A DNA stretch of 25,840 bases, taken from NCBI GenBank assembly GCA_003641405.1, contig QNAF01000004.1, positions 1 to 25,840 on the forward strand, read 5' to 3'. Position 1 is the stretch's first letter; each line of letters begins with the position of its first letter. The notes beneath the pieces were generated by a model. The model made no database searches and had not been told where the DNA came from. It saw only the letters and a list, made by a program, of their open reading frames with translations. Source of the stretch: Candidatus Zixiibacteriota bacterium. GTDB taxonomy: Bacteria > Zixibacteria > MSB-5A5 > GN15 > FEB-12. The position numbers and the translations under genes are program-made. Shown piece after piece: positions 1-7,552 of this stretch.

Positions 1-1140
1 CTTCAGCTTGTTGTTCACCACCCCGCTGTCAAAGAAATCCTGCACCTCTTCGTAAGACAGTTTCGCCCGCGACTTGACGACCGTGTCAGCCAACTCCCAT
101 TTGAGCATCTTCCCCTTGCGATCAAAATCTATGAAAACTGAGTGTGCGGGGCGCCGACGATTTGGTCGCAGGGAGCAGACATCGTTTGAAAGCACTTCCG
201 GGATCATCGGAATTACCGACCCCGGCAGATAGACCGAGTTCCCGCGCTCAAATGCTTCCGTGTCGAGGGCGGAGCCGGGCCTCACATAATACGAAACGTC
301 GGCGATATGCACTCCCAGCCGGAACCCTTTGGGGGTCTCATCGACCGATACCGCGTCATCGTGGTCTTTGGCGTCAGCCGGATCAATCGTGTAGACACAG
401 TCGCGTGTGATATCCATGCGCGGGATGTCATCGTATGACATCGCCGCCGCCCGCTCAGCCTGATCGAGAATTTCAGCAGGGAATTCCAACGGGAGGCCGA
501 ATCCCTTGATGATCGACAACATGTCAACGCCCGGATCGTTCGGTCGGCCAAGCCGCTCGATAACTTTGCCTTCCGGATTGCGGAAGGGATCGTCCCACTC
601 GACAAGCTCCACGACTACTTTCTCACCGTATTGCGCGTCAAGACTGAGTTCGGGCGGGATGTAGATATTCTTGTGAATACGTGGGTTGTCCGGGACGACT
701 GTTGAAAAGTGTCCGCCCTCCTGATACACCCCCACGATGTTTCTCCTGGCCCGTTCCAATACCTTGATGACAGTTCCTGCCTCCCGGCCCTGAACGTGCC
801 CACGAAATCGGATCATGACCTTGTCACCGTCAAAGGCCGTGTGAAGGTCAGTGGATGGTATCAGGATGTCTTCAGGACAGTCTTCTCGTATCAGGAAGCC
901 CGTGCCACCGCGTGTGATTGTGAGCTTGCCAACCGCCACACCAAGTTGGTCCGGAAGGCCTATTCTTCCGCGTTTCAGCCTGATGAGCTCGCCGCTGTCC
1001 AGCAGCAACTTGATTTTTCTACGGAAGCGTGTGTAGTCAGCCTGTTTGACTTTGAGAGCCGCGGCCAACTCTTTGATTCGCATCGGCCTGTCGGCCTTGG
1101 AGGAAACAAAGCTTAGGATTGATTCAGGTGTAATTGCCAT
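1..1140 (-). CDS. rnr: Ribonuclease R (RNase R/VacB), 5' part only
   Basis: Processive 3'-5' exoribonuclease of the RNB family, which degrades structured RNA in the cytoplasm. The frame is open for 380 codons from an ATG at 1140 to the left edge, so the C-terminal part of the RNB domain and the S1 domain lie outside the window. Residues 1-65 resemble the N-terminal winged-helix domain of RNase R, ending in RLKRGRIGLP. Cold-shock/OB-type sequence follows. The RNB active-site signature IDPADAKDHDDA is at about residues 252-263, with the metal-binding aspartates D253, D259, D261 and D262. The ATG fits the usual family start. It has no Shine-Dalgarno sequence, and a strong promoter places transcription start at or beside it, so translation is probably leaderless. 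The gene follows the terminator of the upstream envelope-stress operon and is its own transcription unit. Family assignment is confident; RNase II is less likely given the N-terminal helix-turn-helix. Confidence 0.93.
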   Translation of the reverse strand, partial: MAITPESILSFVSSKADRPMRIKELAAALKVKQADYTRFRRKIKLLLDSGELIRLKRGRIGLPDQLGVAVGKLTITRGGTGFLIREDCPEDILIPSTDLHTAFDGDKVMIRFRGHVQGREAGTVIKVLERARRNIVGVYQEGGHFSTVVPDNPRIHKNIYIPPELSLDAQYGEKVVVELVEWDDPFRNPEGKVIERLGRPNDPGVDMLSIIKGFGLPLEFPAEILDQAERAAAMSYDDIPRMDITRDCVYTIDPADAKDHDDAVSVDETPKGFRLGVHIADVSYYVRPGSALDTEAFERGNSVYLPGSVIPMIPEVLSNDVCSLRPNRRRPAHSVFIDFDRKGKMLKWELADTVVKSRAKLSYEEVQDFFDSGVVNNKLK

Positions 1141-1146
1141 GCGACA

Positions 1147-1175
1147 ATAATACCAGACACTTGAAATCGAGTCAA
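1147..1175 (-). promoter_or_regulatory. Sigma70-type promoter of rnr (predicted leaderless)
   Basis: Read on the minus strand: -35 TTGACT (1175-1170), a 17-base spacer, and an extended -10 TGG-TATTAT (hexamer 1152-1147). Each hexamer matches the consensus at 5 of 6 positions. Only six bases separate the -10 from the rnr ATG at 1140, so the predicted transcription start coincides with the start codon. Confidence 0.7.
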
Positions 1176-1210
1176 GCTAATATGGCAGATTTGCGCCAAT
1201 TTGGCAGAAT

Positions 1211-1244
1211 GTAAACACAAAAGGCCCACCGTGTGGCGAGCCTT
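1211..1244 (-). terminator. Intrinsic terminator after the sigma/anti-sigma/Spy-like operon
   Basis: On the minus strand a 10-bp stem (AAGGCTCGCC paired with GGTGGGCCTT, two G-T wobbles, loop ACAC; 1244-1221) is followed by the T-rich TTGTGTTTAC. It lies 49 bases beyond the stop of the Spy-like gene and upstream of the rnr promoter, the expected place for an operon end. Confidence 0.65.
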
Positions 1245-1292
1245 CTGGTGCGGCCAAGGGGCCGCAAGGGTTGGGAGTGTCATTCTCGCAGA

Positions 1293-1865
1293 TCAGCCTC
1301 CAAAGCCGCGGCCGGGACGCTTTTTCTGACGCCGATCAGGCTTCTGGAAATCCTGGCGATCACCACGGCGTTCCATGCGGAGTTCCTTAACTCTCTCCTG
1401 CTGCTCGTCAGTAAGTACGCTCTTCATAGCCTGTCGTTGTGTGTAGCGTGCCTTGTGAATGTCTGCCTTGAGACGTGAGACTTCATCTATCGCTCGCATG
1501 ACCTGGGATTCCGAAGCGTCATCATCCATCATGAGCTTACGGAGCATGATCTCGGCTTTCTCAAGTTCCGCCTTGCGATCAACATTCTTCAGCTTGAAGT
1601 CCAGCCTGAACTCTTTTAGCTGATCTTTCTGCTCCTGGGTCAACTCAAGTTCGTCGGCAAGCGCCAACAGACCATGCATTCTATCGCGATGGCCCATCTG
1701 GCCGTGATGACTTCCCGGTCCATCGAATCCCTGACAGCCTGATTGACCATGAAAGCCCGGATGCCCACGTTGACCGTGCCCACCACCGGGAGGTCCGGCC
1801 TGCGCGAATAGTCCAGCCGGAACTATCAAGGCCAGACTCAACAGGATTAGTATTCCTTTCTTCAT
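1293..1865 (-). CDS. Spy/CpxP-like periplasmic LTxxQ protein with His-rich segment
   Basis: A 190-residue exported protein of the Spy/CpxP/ZraP type: small helical periplasmic proteins that act as chaperones or as sensors in envelope and metal stress. Visible features are an N-terminal signal peptide ending near GLFAQA; a glycine/histidine-rich stretch (about residues 25-65) with about eight histidines; then a charged helical region carrying two LTxxQ motifs, LTQEQ and LTDEQ. The tail is basic. The ATG at 1865 is chosen because AAGGAG lies nine bases upstream. An ATG nine bases further upstream would overlap that ribosome site. It is the last gene of an operon with an ECF sigma factor, its anti-sigma factor and a second protein of similar build. 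The His-rich segment suggests metal binding, but no specific metal is implied. Confidence 0.8.
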   Translation of the reverse strand: MKKGILILLSLALIVPAGLFAQAGPPGGGHGQRGHPGFHGQSGCQGFDGPGSHHGQMGHRDRMHGLLALADELELTQEQKDQLKEFRLDFKLKNVDRKAELEKAEIMLRKLMMDDDASESQVMRAIDEVSRLKADIHKARYTQRQAMKSVLTDEQQERVKELRMERRGDRQDFQKPDRRQKKRPGRGFGG

Positions 1866-1918
1866 GTTACACATCTCCTTCTTTTAAGTGTTGTATAATA
1901 GTTCTGTACATCTCAATA

Positions 1919-2545
1919 TTATCCGCCCATTGGAAAAGGATTGGGCGGACCTTCTTGACGTCTATGCTCACGGAATGATTTGATCCTCTCGAGCATTTCT
2001 GCCTCAAACCGTTCGTTGAAAATGATCAACCTGGCTATCTGTACGCTTGAAAGCACACTCCGGATTTTATCCATGAATTCATAGGTCAGCCGATACTTCT
2101 CTTGCTCCTTAGCCCGGATAAGACTCACCAACTCGTCAATGCGGTCGTTGTTGGGGCTTGCGCTATGAAGCTCCTGTGCCAGCACATCAATCAGCTCTCG
2201 CTTCTCTTTCTCAAGGCGACGATGCTCTTTTCTCACAGACTGATAAGCTGTGAGAAACTGAATCTCCTGATCTTCGTTCAAGTCCAGAAGCTCAAGCATC
2301 TTAAGCATCCGCAACTGTTCGAGATGCTTGCGCTGTCGGTCTTCTCCCCTGCCACGCATTTCACCACGAGGTTTACCGAAATCGCCGGTATCGTGCGGAT
2401 CGGACTGAGCCCACAGAAGTGTCCGGGCTTCGCACCACGAGATTCCAGGGTCATCAAGTCCTTGCGCTACAACTGTACCTGATGGCACACACAAAGCGAT
2501 CAGACCTGCGCCCAGAAGAAACGCCGTTGATATTGATCTTTTCAT
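1919..2545 (-). CDS. Periplasmic heavy-metal-sensor/Spy-like helical protein
   Basis: A 208-residue exported protein. It has a signal peptide (MKRS start, hydrophobic core, VVAQ end) and a linker rich in charged residues. From about residue 75 to 195 it is long amphipathic helix beginning LDLNEDQ, a degenerate LTxxQ-like motif. The pattern resembles periplasmic heavy-metal sensor/CpxP-type proteins that sit beside ECF sigma factors. The start ATG (2545) overlaps the anti-sigma stop as ATGA, with GGGAG eight bases upstream, so translation is probably coupled. The 53-base gap to the following Spy-like gene shows no terminator. It may bind misfolded protein or metal and feed back on the anti-sigma factor; that role is inferred from position only. 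Confidence 0.7.
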   Translation of the reverse strand: MKRSISTAFLLGAGLIALCVPSGTVVAQGLDDPGISWCEARTLLWAQSDPHDTGDFGKPRGEMRGRGEDRQRKHLEQLRMLKMLELLDLNEDQEIQFLTAYQSVRKEHRRLEKEKRELIDVLAQELHSASPNNDRIDELVSLIRAKEQEKYRLTYEFMDKIRSVLSSVQIARLIIFNERFEAEMLERIKSFREHRRQEGPPNPFPMGG

Positions 2546-3102
2546 AACAACTCTCCCACATTCATATTTTCCACGAGGTATTCCATTTCCTCAACGGTGA
2601 TGTCACCCAGCAGCGTCTCACCGGCATCAAAACTACGTCCCGAACTGAAATCCTGAATCAGGACTGTGACCAGTTCATTATCCATCTGAGCTTCCTCGTC
2701 AGTTTCGATATAAACCAGGTTGTCACCTGTTTGCTGACCAGTTGAAACAGCGGACGTCCAATCATCGGAAGCCTGTTGCTGCCCAATCGTGTAAGCACCG
2801 TAAGATATGGTCACAATAAATAGAGCCGCGGCAACCCTGGACAAACCAGTGAGCCATCTCGGGGATAACCGTCGTTCGTCTCTGGGCTCAATCCTCGCCG
2901 CCACGTTTGCAACAGCTCGCTCAATTTCGATCTCAGAAAGTTCCAGCCCTGTATCGTTTTGGAATCTCCCTCCGAGTTCAGCCAGTTCGTCGTTGAAAGC
3001 ACGACAGGCGGAGCACTCCTCAACATGTGCCAATATGTCTTTCGGCAGATCGGACGAGCCAAAGAGCAATTCAAGTTGCTGCTGTACCTGTTCACAGTTC
3101 AT
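2542..3102 (-). CDS. Zinc-finger (zf-HC2) transmembrane anti-sigma factor
   Basis: A 186-residue single-pass membrane protein expected to hold the adjacent ECF sigma factor inactive at the inner membrane. The N-terminal domain has the ZAS signature H-x3-C-x2-C (H26, C30, C33), usual for zinc-binding anti-sigma domains. One hydrophobic segment at about residues 86-105 separates this cytoplasmic part from an acidic periplasmic domain of about 80 residues. That domain has no recognised sensor fold and ends in a leucine-rich VEEMEYLVENM motif. The ATG at 3102 overlaps the sigma-factor stop (ATGA) and has GGAG upstream; a GTG nine bases earlier is less likely because it would sit inside that site. 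The downstream gene also overlaps by four bases, so all three are translationally coupled. Confidence 0.85.
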   Translation of the reverse strand: MNCEQVQQQLELLFGSSDLPKDILAHVEECSACRAFNDELAELGGRFQNDTGLELSEIEIERAVANVAARIEPRDERRLSPRWLTGLSRVAAALFIVTISYGAYTIGQQQASDDWTSAVSTGQQTGDNLVYIETDEEAQMDNELVTVLIQDFSSGRSFDAGETLLGDITVEEMEYLVENMNVGELL

Positions 3103-3665
3103 GAATGCCACTCCTTCTCGCGGGCGAAAACCCTCAGTTTCTTCACGGCTTCACGATAACCGGTCTTGACCGTTCCCACGGCGCGATCAACTGCCGTTGC
3201 GATTTCCTCAAAAGTCATTTCTCGGTAGAACCGCAATTCGAAGATGGCTCGTTGCGCCGGGGGCAGTGTCGTCATGAACGCGGCAACATCCGTCGCCAAC
3301 TCCTTGCGAGCGAACTCGCGCTCCGGGTTTCCCGAAATTGCCGAAGTCTGTTCGGATATCTCGGACTGCTCAATAGCGCTGTGGCGTTGAGCGGCCTTGA
3401 TATGATTCAATGTCTTGTTGGTAGCAATCCGATACATCCAACTGGCAAAAGACGCCTCGCCTCGGAAACCGGCCAGATTCTGCCATGCCGTCACGAAAGT
3501 CTCCTGCGCCAAGTCAAGAGCGGTATCCCTGTCGCCAGTCATTCTGTATGTCAGTGCCGTAATTGGTTGCATCATCTGCCTCACGATTGCCGAGAAAGCC
3601 TCACGATCACCGCCGGTCGCTTTCTTGACCAGCCTCTGGAGCTCATCTTCGTTAAACCTTGTCAT
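3099..3665 (-). CDS. ECF-family RNA polymerase sigma factor (RpoE-like)
   Basis: A 188-residue group 4 sigma70 factor that directs RNA polymerase to stress promoters. Region 2 contains ALDLAQETFVTAWQ and the -10-recognition segment around FASWMYRIATNKTLNHI. Region 4 contains LPPAQRAIFELRFYREMTFE and a helix-turn-helix ending GTVKTGYREAVKKLR. Regions 1.1 and 3 are absent, as usual for the class. The ATG at 3665 gives the normal family start (MTRFNEDEL). An in-frame ATG at 3695 is possible but has no ribosome site. The gene heads an operon with its anti-sigma factor and two Spy-like periplasmic proteins, which points to envelope or metal stress. No convincing promoter of housekeeping or ECF type was found in the short gap after the mreB terminator. 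Confidence 0.92.
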   Translation of the reverse strand: MTRFNEDELQRLVKKATGGDREAFSAIVRQMMQPITALTYRMTGDRDTALDLAQETFVTAWQNLAGFRGEASFASWMYRIATNKTLNHIKAAQRHSAIEQSEISEQTSAISGNPEREFARKELATDVAAFMTTLPPAQRAIFELRFYREMTFEEIATAVDRAVGTVKTGYREAVKKLRVFAREKEWHS

Positions 3666-3732
3666 CTTCTCTCGTTCTGGAAATAAGACATCCAAACTGG
3701 TTGCGAAGATTAATGGACGTACAACACAATAC

Positions 3733-3760
3733 GAAAAAAAGGCCGGAATTTCCTCCGGCC
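3733..3760 (-). terminator. Intrinsic terminator of mreB
   Basis: A perfect 7-bp stem GGCCGGA/TCCGGCC with a six-base loop (3760-3741) is followed on the minus strand by an uninterrupted run of T (3740-3734). It lies 24 bases beyond the mreB stop and is the clearest terminator in the window. Confidence 0.88.
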
Positions 3761-3783
3761 CAGCGACTTACAGTGTGCAGAAA

Positions 3784-4812
3784 TTAGTCGCGGTGACTTT
3801 TCTCCAGGACTTTTGTATATGACAGGAAGTCCTCCAGGACCTTTCCAGTGCCCCGGACCACACAAGTCAGGGGATCATCGGCGACATTCACCGGCAGGTT
3901 CGTTTCCTGACGAAGCCTCTTGTCAAACCCTCTCAGCAACGCGCCACCACCGGTAAGAACTATCCCGCGCTCAAGTATATCCGAAGCCAACTCCGGCGGT
4001 GTTCTCTCAAGCGCCTGACGCACTGCCTCTACCACAATATCAAGTGTTTCAGATAGAGCTTCACGTATTTGAACGGAGGAAATCTTCAGGTTCTTGGGTA
4101 CTCCTGCAACCAGGTCACGGCCCCGGACTTCCATCGACAGTTCCTTGTCAAGCGGGAATGCAGATCCCACACGGATCTTGATATCTTCGGCAGTCAACTC
4201 GCCTATAAGCAGATTGTAGTTCTTCTTCAGATAGCTAATAATGGCTTCGCTGAATTCATCTCCGGCTACGCGAATGGACGTATCATTGACAATCCCATTG
4301 AGAGCGATAACGGCAATCTCCGAAGTACCCCCACCAACGTCAATAATCATGATACCTGTGGGCTGGTCAACCGCGAGGCCGACGCCAATAGCGGCTGCCA
4401 TCGGCTCCTGAAGCAGGTAAACTTCGCGAGCACCGGCATTCTCAGCCGAGTCACGCACGGCCCGCTTTTCAACTTCTGTGATTCCCGACGGCACCGAGAT
4501 GACAACACGAGGCTTCATGAGATACTTGCGCTTGACCACCCGCCGGATGAAGTCGGCAATTAGTTTCTCCGACATTTCGAAATCGGCAATCACGCCGTCC
4601 TTGAGCGGCCTGATGGCCTCAATTCCACCCGGCGTGCGGCCGGTCATTTCTTTCGCCGCAGAACCAATTGCCAGAATCTTGCCGGTGCTCTGTTCGATAG
4701 CCACGACCGAAGGCTCGTTGAGGACCACACCCTGATTGCGCACATAGACAAGAGTGTTGGCAGTACCAAGGTCGATTCCAACGTCGTTTGAGAGAAAGTC
4801 AAAAAAGCCCAA
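3784..4812 (-). CDS. mreB: Rod shape-determining protein MreB (TTG start)
   Basis: Bacterial actin homologue that forms membrane-associated filaments and guides lateral cell-wall synthesis with MreC, MreD, RodA and PBP2. The protein begins GFFDFLSNDVGIDLGTANT, which is the standard MreB N-terminus with the phosphate-1 loop. Other actin-fold elements include IIDVGGGTSEIAVIAL (phosphate 2) and GIVLTGGGALLRG (adenosine motif). At 342 residues it has normal family length. The start is taken as TTG at 4812 because it gives exactly the canonical N-terminus and AAGGGA lies six bases upstream. An ATG at 4869 would add 19 atypical residues. mreC, mreD and rodA are not downstream: a strong terminator closes the unit and an unrelated sigma operon follows. 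Confidence 0.95.
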   Translation of the reverse strand: MGFFDFLSNDVGIDLGTANTLVYVRNQGVVLNEPSVVAIEQSTGKILAIGSAAKEMTGRTPGGIEAIRPLKDGVIADFEMSEKLIADFIRRVVKRKYLMKPRVVISVPSGITEVEKRAVRDSAENAGAREVYLLQEPMAAAIGVGLAVDQPTGIMIIDVGGGTSEIAVIALNGIVNDTSIRVAGDEFSEAIISYLKKNYNLLIGELTAEDIKIRVGSAFPLDKELSMEVRGRDLVAGVPKNLKISSVQIREALSETLDIVVEAVRQALERTPPELASDILERGIVLTGGGALLRGFDKRLRQETNLPVNVADDPLTCVVRGTGKVLEDFLSYTKVLEKSHRD

Positions 4813-4905
4813 GTCAAATCCCTTCAACCAATTGCGTCGTCGAATAGAACCGGTATGGGAAACCAGCAATACTCTTTAATCCCTGTATCGTTCCTTGTGG
4901 CAATA

Positions 4906-4934
4906 AGTTTACTCCGTTTGCACACAGGGGGCAA
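4906..4934 (-). promoter_or_regulatory. Possible mreB promoter
   Basis: On the minus strand, TTGCCC (4934-4929), 17 bases, TAAACT (4911-4906). Each hexamer matches the consensus at only 4 of 6 positions, but spacing and position (about 95 bases before the TTG start) fit. The -35 overlaps one arm of a GGGCAAC/GTTGCCC inverted repeat at 4929-4935 and 4961-4967. Confidence 0.3.
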
Positions 4935-4970
4935 CAAAAAAGCTATACCAATGACAGGATGTTGCCCGCT

Positions 4971-5966
4971 CTATCGGCCCTCTGCGTTCAGCAGGTCAAG
5001 AACCGCCTGAAAGTCCCCCGGAACTGGAGCTTCGAATCTCAACTCTCGGCCGTCAACCGGGTGCACAAACTCCAATCTTATCGCATGGAGTACCTGTCTG
5101 GGAATGAGACTCAGAAGACGCTTGGCAAGCGGGCGTTCCGGCCCAAACAGCGACTTTAGGTGTTTCTCTCGACCGCCGTAATCAGGATCGCCCAGCGGAG
5201 AATGCCCCAGATGAGAGAAATGCACTCGTATCTGATGAGTCCTGCCTGTGCCCAGGGTGACTTCAACAAGCTGGTACGAACGAAAGCTATCCAGCACTCG
5301 ATAGTGCGTTATTGCTTCGCGCTCAGCAGCACCTCCAACACTCATCCTGGTGCGATCTTTCATAGACCGGCCTATCGGCAACTCAATGGTTCCGCTCTCT
5401 TCCTTGAAATGACCCCAAATGACAGCCAGGTAAGTCCGCTTGATCTCACGGCTCTGGATCGCTTTCTGTAGTGTGACAGCAGTCTGGTCATCACGGGCCA
5501 CCACCAGGAGACCGGAGGTGTTCTTGTCTAACCTGTGCACAATTCCGGGCCGGTCAGTGCCAGAATGTTGGGACAGGTGTCCGAAGTGATGAATCAGCGC
5601 GTTGACGAGCGTGCCTGAATAGTTGCCGACTGCGGGGTGGGTAACCATTCCGGCAGGTTTGTTTACGACTGCCAGGTAGTCGTCTTCGTAGATAATGTCA
5701 AGTTGGATATCCTCGCCAACGATATCTGAAGATCTGGCTGGCGGCAGTGTGACAACAATCGCTTCACCATCGGAAAGCTTGTACTTGCCGGCAACGACAA
5801 GACCATTGACCGTGACAAGTTTCTCCGTGATCAGCTTCTGGGCACGGGAGCGCGAGATATCAAGATCCGAACTGGCGCCCAAAAACTTATCCAGTCTTTC
5901 ACCGGCAGAGTCAATCGGCACAGTGATATGTACTTCTCTGCCTGAAGTCAGATCACTGGTAGCCAT
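4971..5966 (-). CDS. rluD: RluD-family 23S rRNA pseudouridine synthase
   Basis: Isomerises specific uridines in large-subunit rRNA to pseudouridine; the RluA/RluC/RluD family. An N-terminal S4 RNA-binding domain (ERLDKFLG... ISRSRAQKLI, about residues 23-75) precedes the catalytic domain. The active-site motif HRLDKNTSGL (144-153) carries the catalytic aspartate D147. Further conserved blocks are VNKPAGMVTHP and GRTHQIRVH. At 331 residues it matches RluD length. Choosing RluD over RluC is based on domain layout and is less certain than the family. It is the last gene of the ten-gene ftsE-to-rluD unit, 15 bases after the pdxJ-like gene. No strong hairpin-plus-T-run follows its stop. Confidence 0.9.
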   Translation of the reverse strand: MATSDLTSGREVHITVPIDSAGERLDKFLGASSDLDISRSRAQKLITEKLVTVNGLVVAGKYKLSDGEAIVVTLPPARSSDIVGEDIQLDIIYEDDYLAVVNKPAGMVTHPAVGNYSGTLVNALIHHFGHLSQHSGTDRPGIVHRLDKNTSGLLVVARDDQTAVTLQKAIQSREIKRTYLAVIWGHFKEESGTIELPIGRSMKDRTRMSVGGAAEREAITHYRVLDSFRSYQLVEVTLGTGRTHQIRVHFSHLGHSPLGDPDYGGREKHLKSLFGPERPLAKRLLSLIPRQVLHAIRLEFVHPVDGRELRFEAPVPGDFQAVLDLLNAEGR

Positions 5967-5981
5967 CTAAAATCCACGAGC

Positions 5982-6707
5982 CTACTTGCCAGTAGTCTGT
6001 AGCAGGGCAAGCATATCTTTCACGGCTTGCTCAAAACCACACAGAATGGCTCTGGATATGATGGCGTTGCCGATGAAAAACTCATCGATGAGATTAAGCT
6101 CATTCAGAGCCGGGATGTTCCTGTAGTCGATTCCTCGACCCGCATACACGGCGAGTCCGGCCTTGGCTGCAGCCTGGGCGCTGCTGTCGATCCTATCGAG
6201 TTCTCGCTGAGCCTCTTCGAGCGTCTGTGCTTCCGAAAAGGCACTGCAACTCAACAGGACAGCGTCGGCTCCTGCTCGCGTGGCTCCCTTGACGGCATTG
6301 GCGTCGGGTTCCACCATGAAACAGACACCTACCCCTACACCCTTGAACCTCACCGCGATACTCGAAAAATCAACCGGGGCACTATTGAAATCGATTCCGG
6401 ACACCGGTGCGTCGCTATCTGCATGATCAGCGACAAAAGTCACCATCGACGGTTTGACCTCAATCACACGCTCTATGAGGTCGTCGGTGGGAGGAATTTC
6501 GATTGTCAGTTTGGATTTGACGACCTCACGAAGGATATACAGATCGCGGTCACGCACGTACTTGCGATCACGCCTCAGTTGAATAACGATGCCTTCGGCA
6601 CCGGCAAGTTCGGCCAGTACAGTTGCCTGAGCCGGATCAGGTTCCTTGAGCTTGCGCACTTCGCGCAGGGCCGCCACACCATCCAGGTTTACTGATAAAA
6701 GGGCCAC
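5982..6707 (-). CDS. PdxJ-like (pyridoxine 5'-phosphate synthase family) protein lacking key catalytic residues
   Basis: A 241-residue TIM-barrel protein clearly homologous to PdxJ, which condenses 1-deoxy-xylulose 5-phosphate with aminoacetone 3-phosphate in vitamin B6 synthesis. Family landmarks are LLSVNLDGVAALR at the N-terminus, PDPAQA, the LRRDRKYVRDRDL block and FIGNAIISRA near the C-terminus. Compared with Escherichia coli PdxJ as remembered, the catalytic H45 region (HLREDRRHI) reads QLRRDRKYV, the H193 region (NAGHGL) reads YAGRGI, and IGHAIIGRA reads IGNAIISRA. The glutamate near position 70 (IEI) is kept. The usual activity is therefore doubtful, although the fold is intact. The start is GTG at 6707 with GGAG eight bases upstream. 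It is co-transcribed between ksgA and rluD. Confidence 0.82.
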   Translation of the reverse strand: MALLSVNLDGVAALREVRKLKEPDPAQATVLAELAGAEGIVIQLRRDRKYVRDRDLYILREVVKSKLTIEIPPTDDLIERVIEVKPSMVTFVADHADSDAPVSGIDFNSAPVDFSSIAVRFKGVGVGVCFMVEPDANAVKGATRAGADAVLLSCSAFSEAQTLEEAQRELDRIDSSAQAAAKAGLAVYAGRGIDYRNIPALNELNLIDEFFIGNAIISRAILCGFEQAVKDMLALLQTTGK

Positions 6708-6751
6708 GTCTCCATCTCCATGAGATATGTTCTGCTGACAGAACGTTACGT

Positions 6752-7549
6752 TTACAGAAGCTTACGACGATCCAATTCTTCAGTCAACGTGAAAAACTGC
6801 TCGATTGTGATCTGCTCGGCCCGACAGTTTCTGCTCAAAAGTATTGTTTCGAGGATTTCAACTGCCAGCTCTGTCTCAGGGATGATATCGGGAACAAGGT
6901 TATTGGTCAGAAATTTGCGGCGGTGGCGGAATGAGGTCCGCACTACACGCTCAAACTCCGGCGTGGCTGCAATGGTATCTTCCAAAGGCGTCAGTTTGAT
7001 AACTGCCCCGTCTACTTTTGGCGGCGGGTGAAATGCCTCGGAAGGCACGTCAAAGCAGTACTCGACTTCGAACTGAAGCTGAACCATGATCGAAAGCGGC
7101 GACCAATTCTTGTTTCCGGGTGACGCTGAAAGACGGGCAGCAACCTCCTTCTGAACCATGAACACGGCATACTGGATATGCCGACTATGACTGCAGCACC
7201 AATCCACCACCGGTGACGTGATGTTGAATGGCAAATTGCCAACTAACTTGAAATCCGGCAGATGCTCTGCAGTCGGTTCAAAAGCCAGGAAGTCTGTGTT
7301 GAGCACGCGCGCGTTGTCGAATTTCCTCAGAAGCCGCTCAAGGTAGCCGATCTGGTCTCTGTCGAACTCAATCGCCCATAACCGGGCGCCGGATTCGGCA
7401 ATCGGGAGAGAAAGCGCTCCCCGCCCAGGGCCAATCTCAACAATACGCTGGCCTTCACCGGGATCGATCAGCACCACAATCTGCCGGATTATGTCTGCTG
7501 ATTTCAGAAAGTTCTGCCCCAGCCGCTTCTTGGCGTGGTAAGCGGACAT
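6752..7549 (-). CDS. rsmA: 16S rRNA (adenine1518-N6/adenine1519-N6)-dimethyltransferase RsmA/KsgA
   Basis: SAM-dependent enzyme that dimethylates the two adjacent adenines of the 16S rRNA 3' hairpin late in 30S assembly. The N-terminus KKRLGQNFL is typical. SAM motif I is EIGPGRG (38-44), the acidic motif is AIEFD (59-63), and the catalytic motif IV is NLPFNI (105-110), close to the usual NLPYNI. At 265 residues it has normal length. The ATG at 7549 lies three bases after the tatD stop, with a G-rich stretch (GGGGG) seven bases upstream as ribosome site. Its place after metG and tatD matches the conserved gene order known from Bacillus. Confidence 0.95.
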   Translation of the reverse strand: MSAYHAKKRLGQNFLKSADIIRQIVVLIDPGEGQRIVEIGPGRGALSLPIAESGARLWAIEFDRDQIGYLERLLRKFDNARVLNTDFLAFEPTAEHLPDFKLVGNLPFNITSPVVDWCCSHSRHIQYAVFMVQKEVAARLSASPGNKNWSPLSIMVQLQFEVEYCFDVPSEAFHPPPKVDGAVIKLTPLEDTIAATPEFERVVRTSFRHRRKFLTNNLVPDIIPETELAVEILETILLSRNCRAEQITIEQFFTLTEELDRRKLL

Positions 7550-7552
7550 GAC

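Noticed and set aside
3105..3686. Open plus-strand frame of 193 codons
   Set aside because: It is antisense to the ECF sigma gene, which has clear region 2 and region 4 motifs.
4929..4967. GGGCAAC/GTTGCCC inverted repeat as a terminator of rluD
   Set aside because: The arms are only 7 bp with a 25-base loop, and the T-run is inside the loop rather than after the stem. It is not a credible terminator.
6027..6695. Open plus-strand frame of 222 codons
   Set aside because: It is the antisense of the PdxJ-like gene. It has no ribosome site and no family resemblance.
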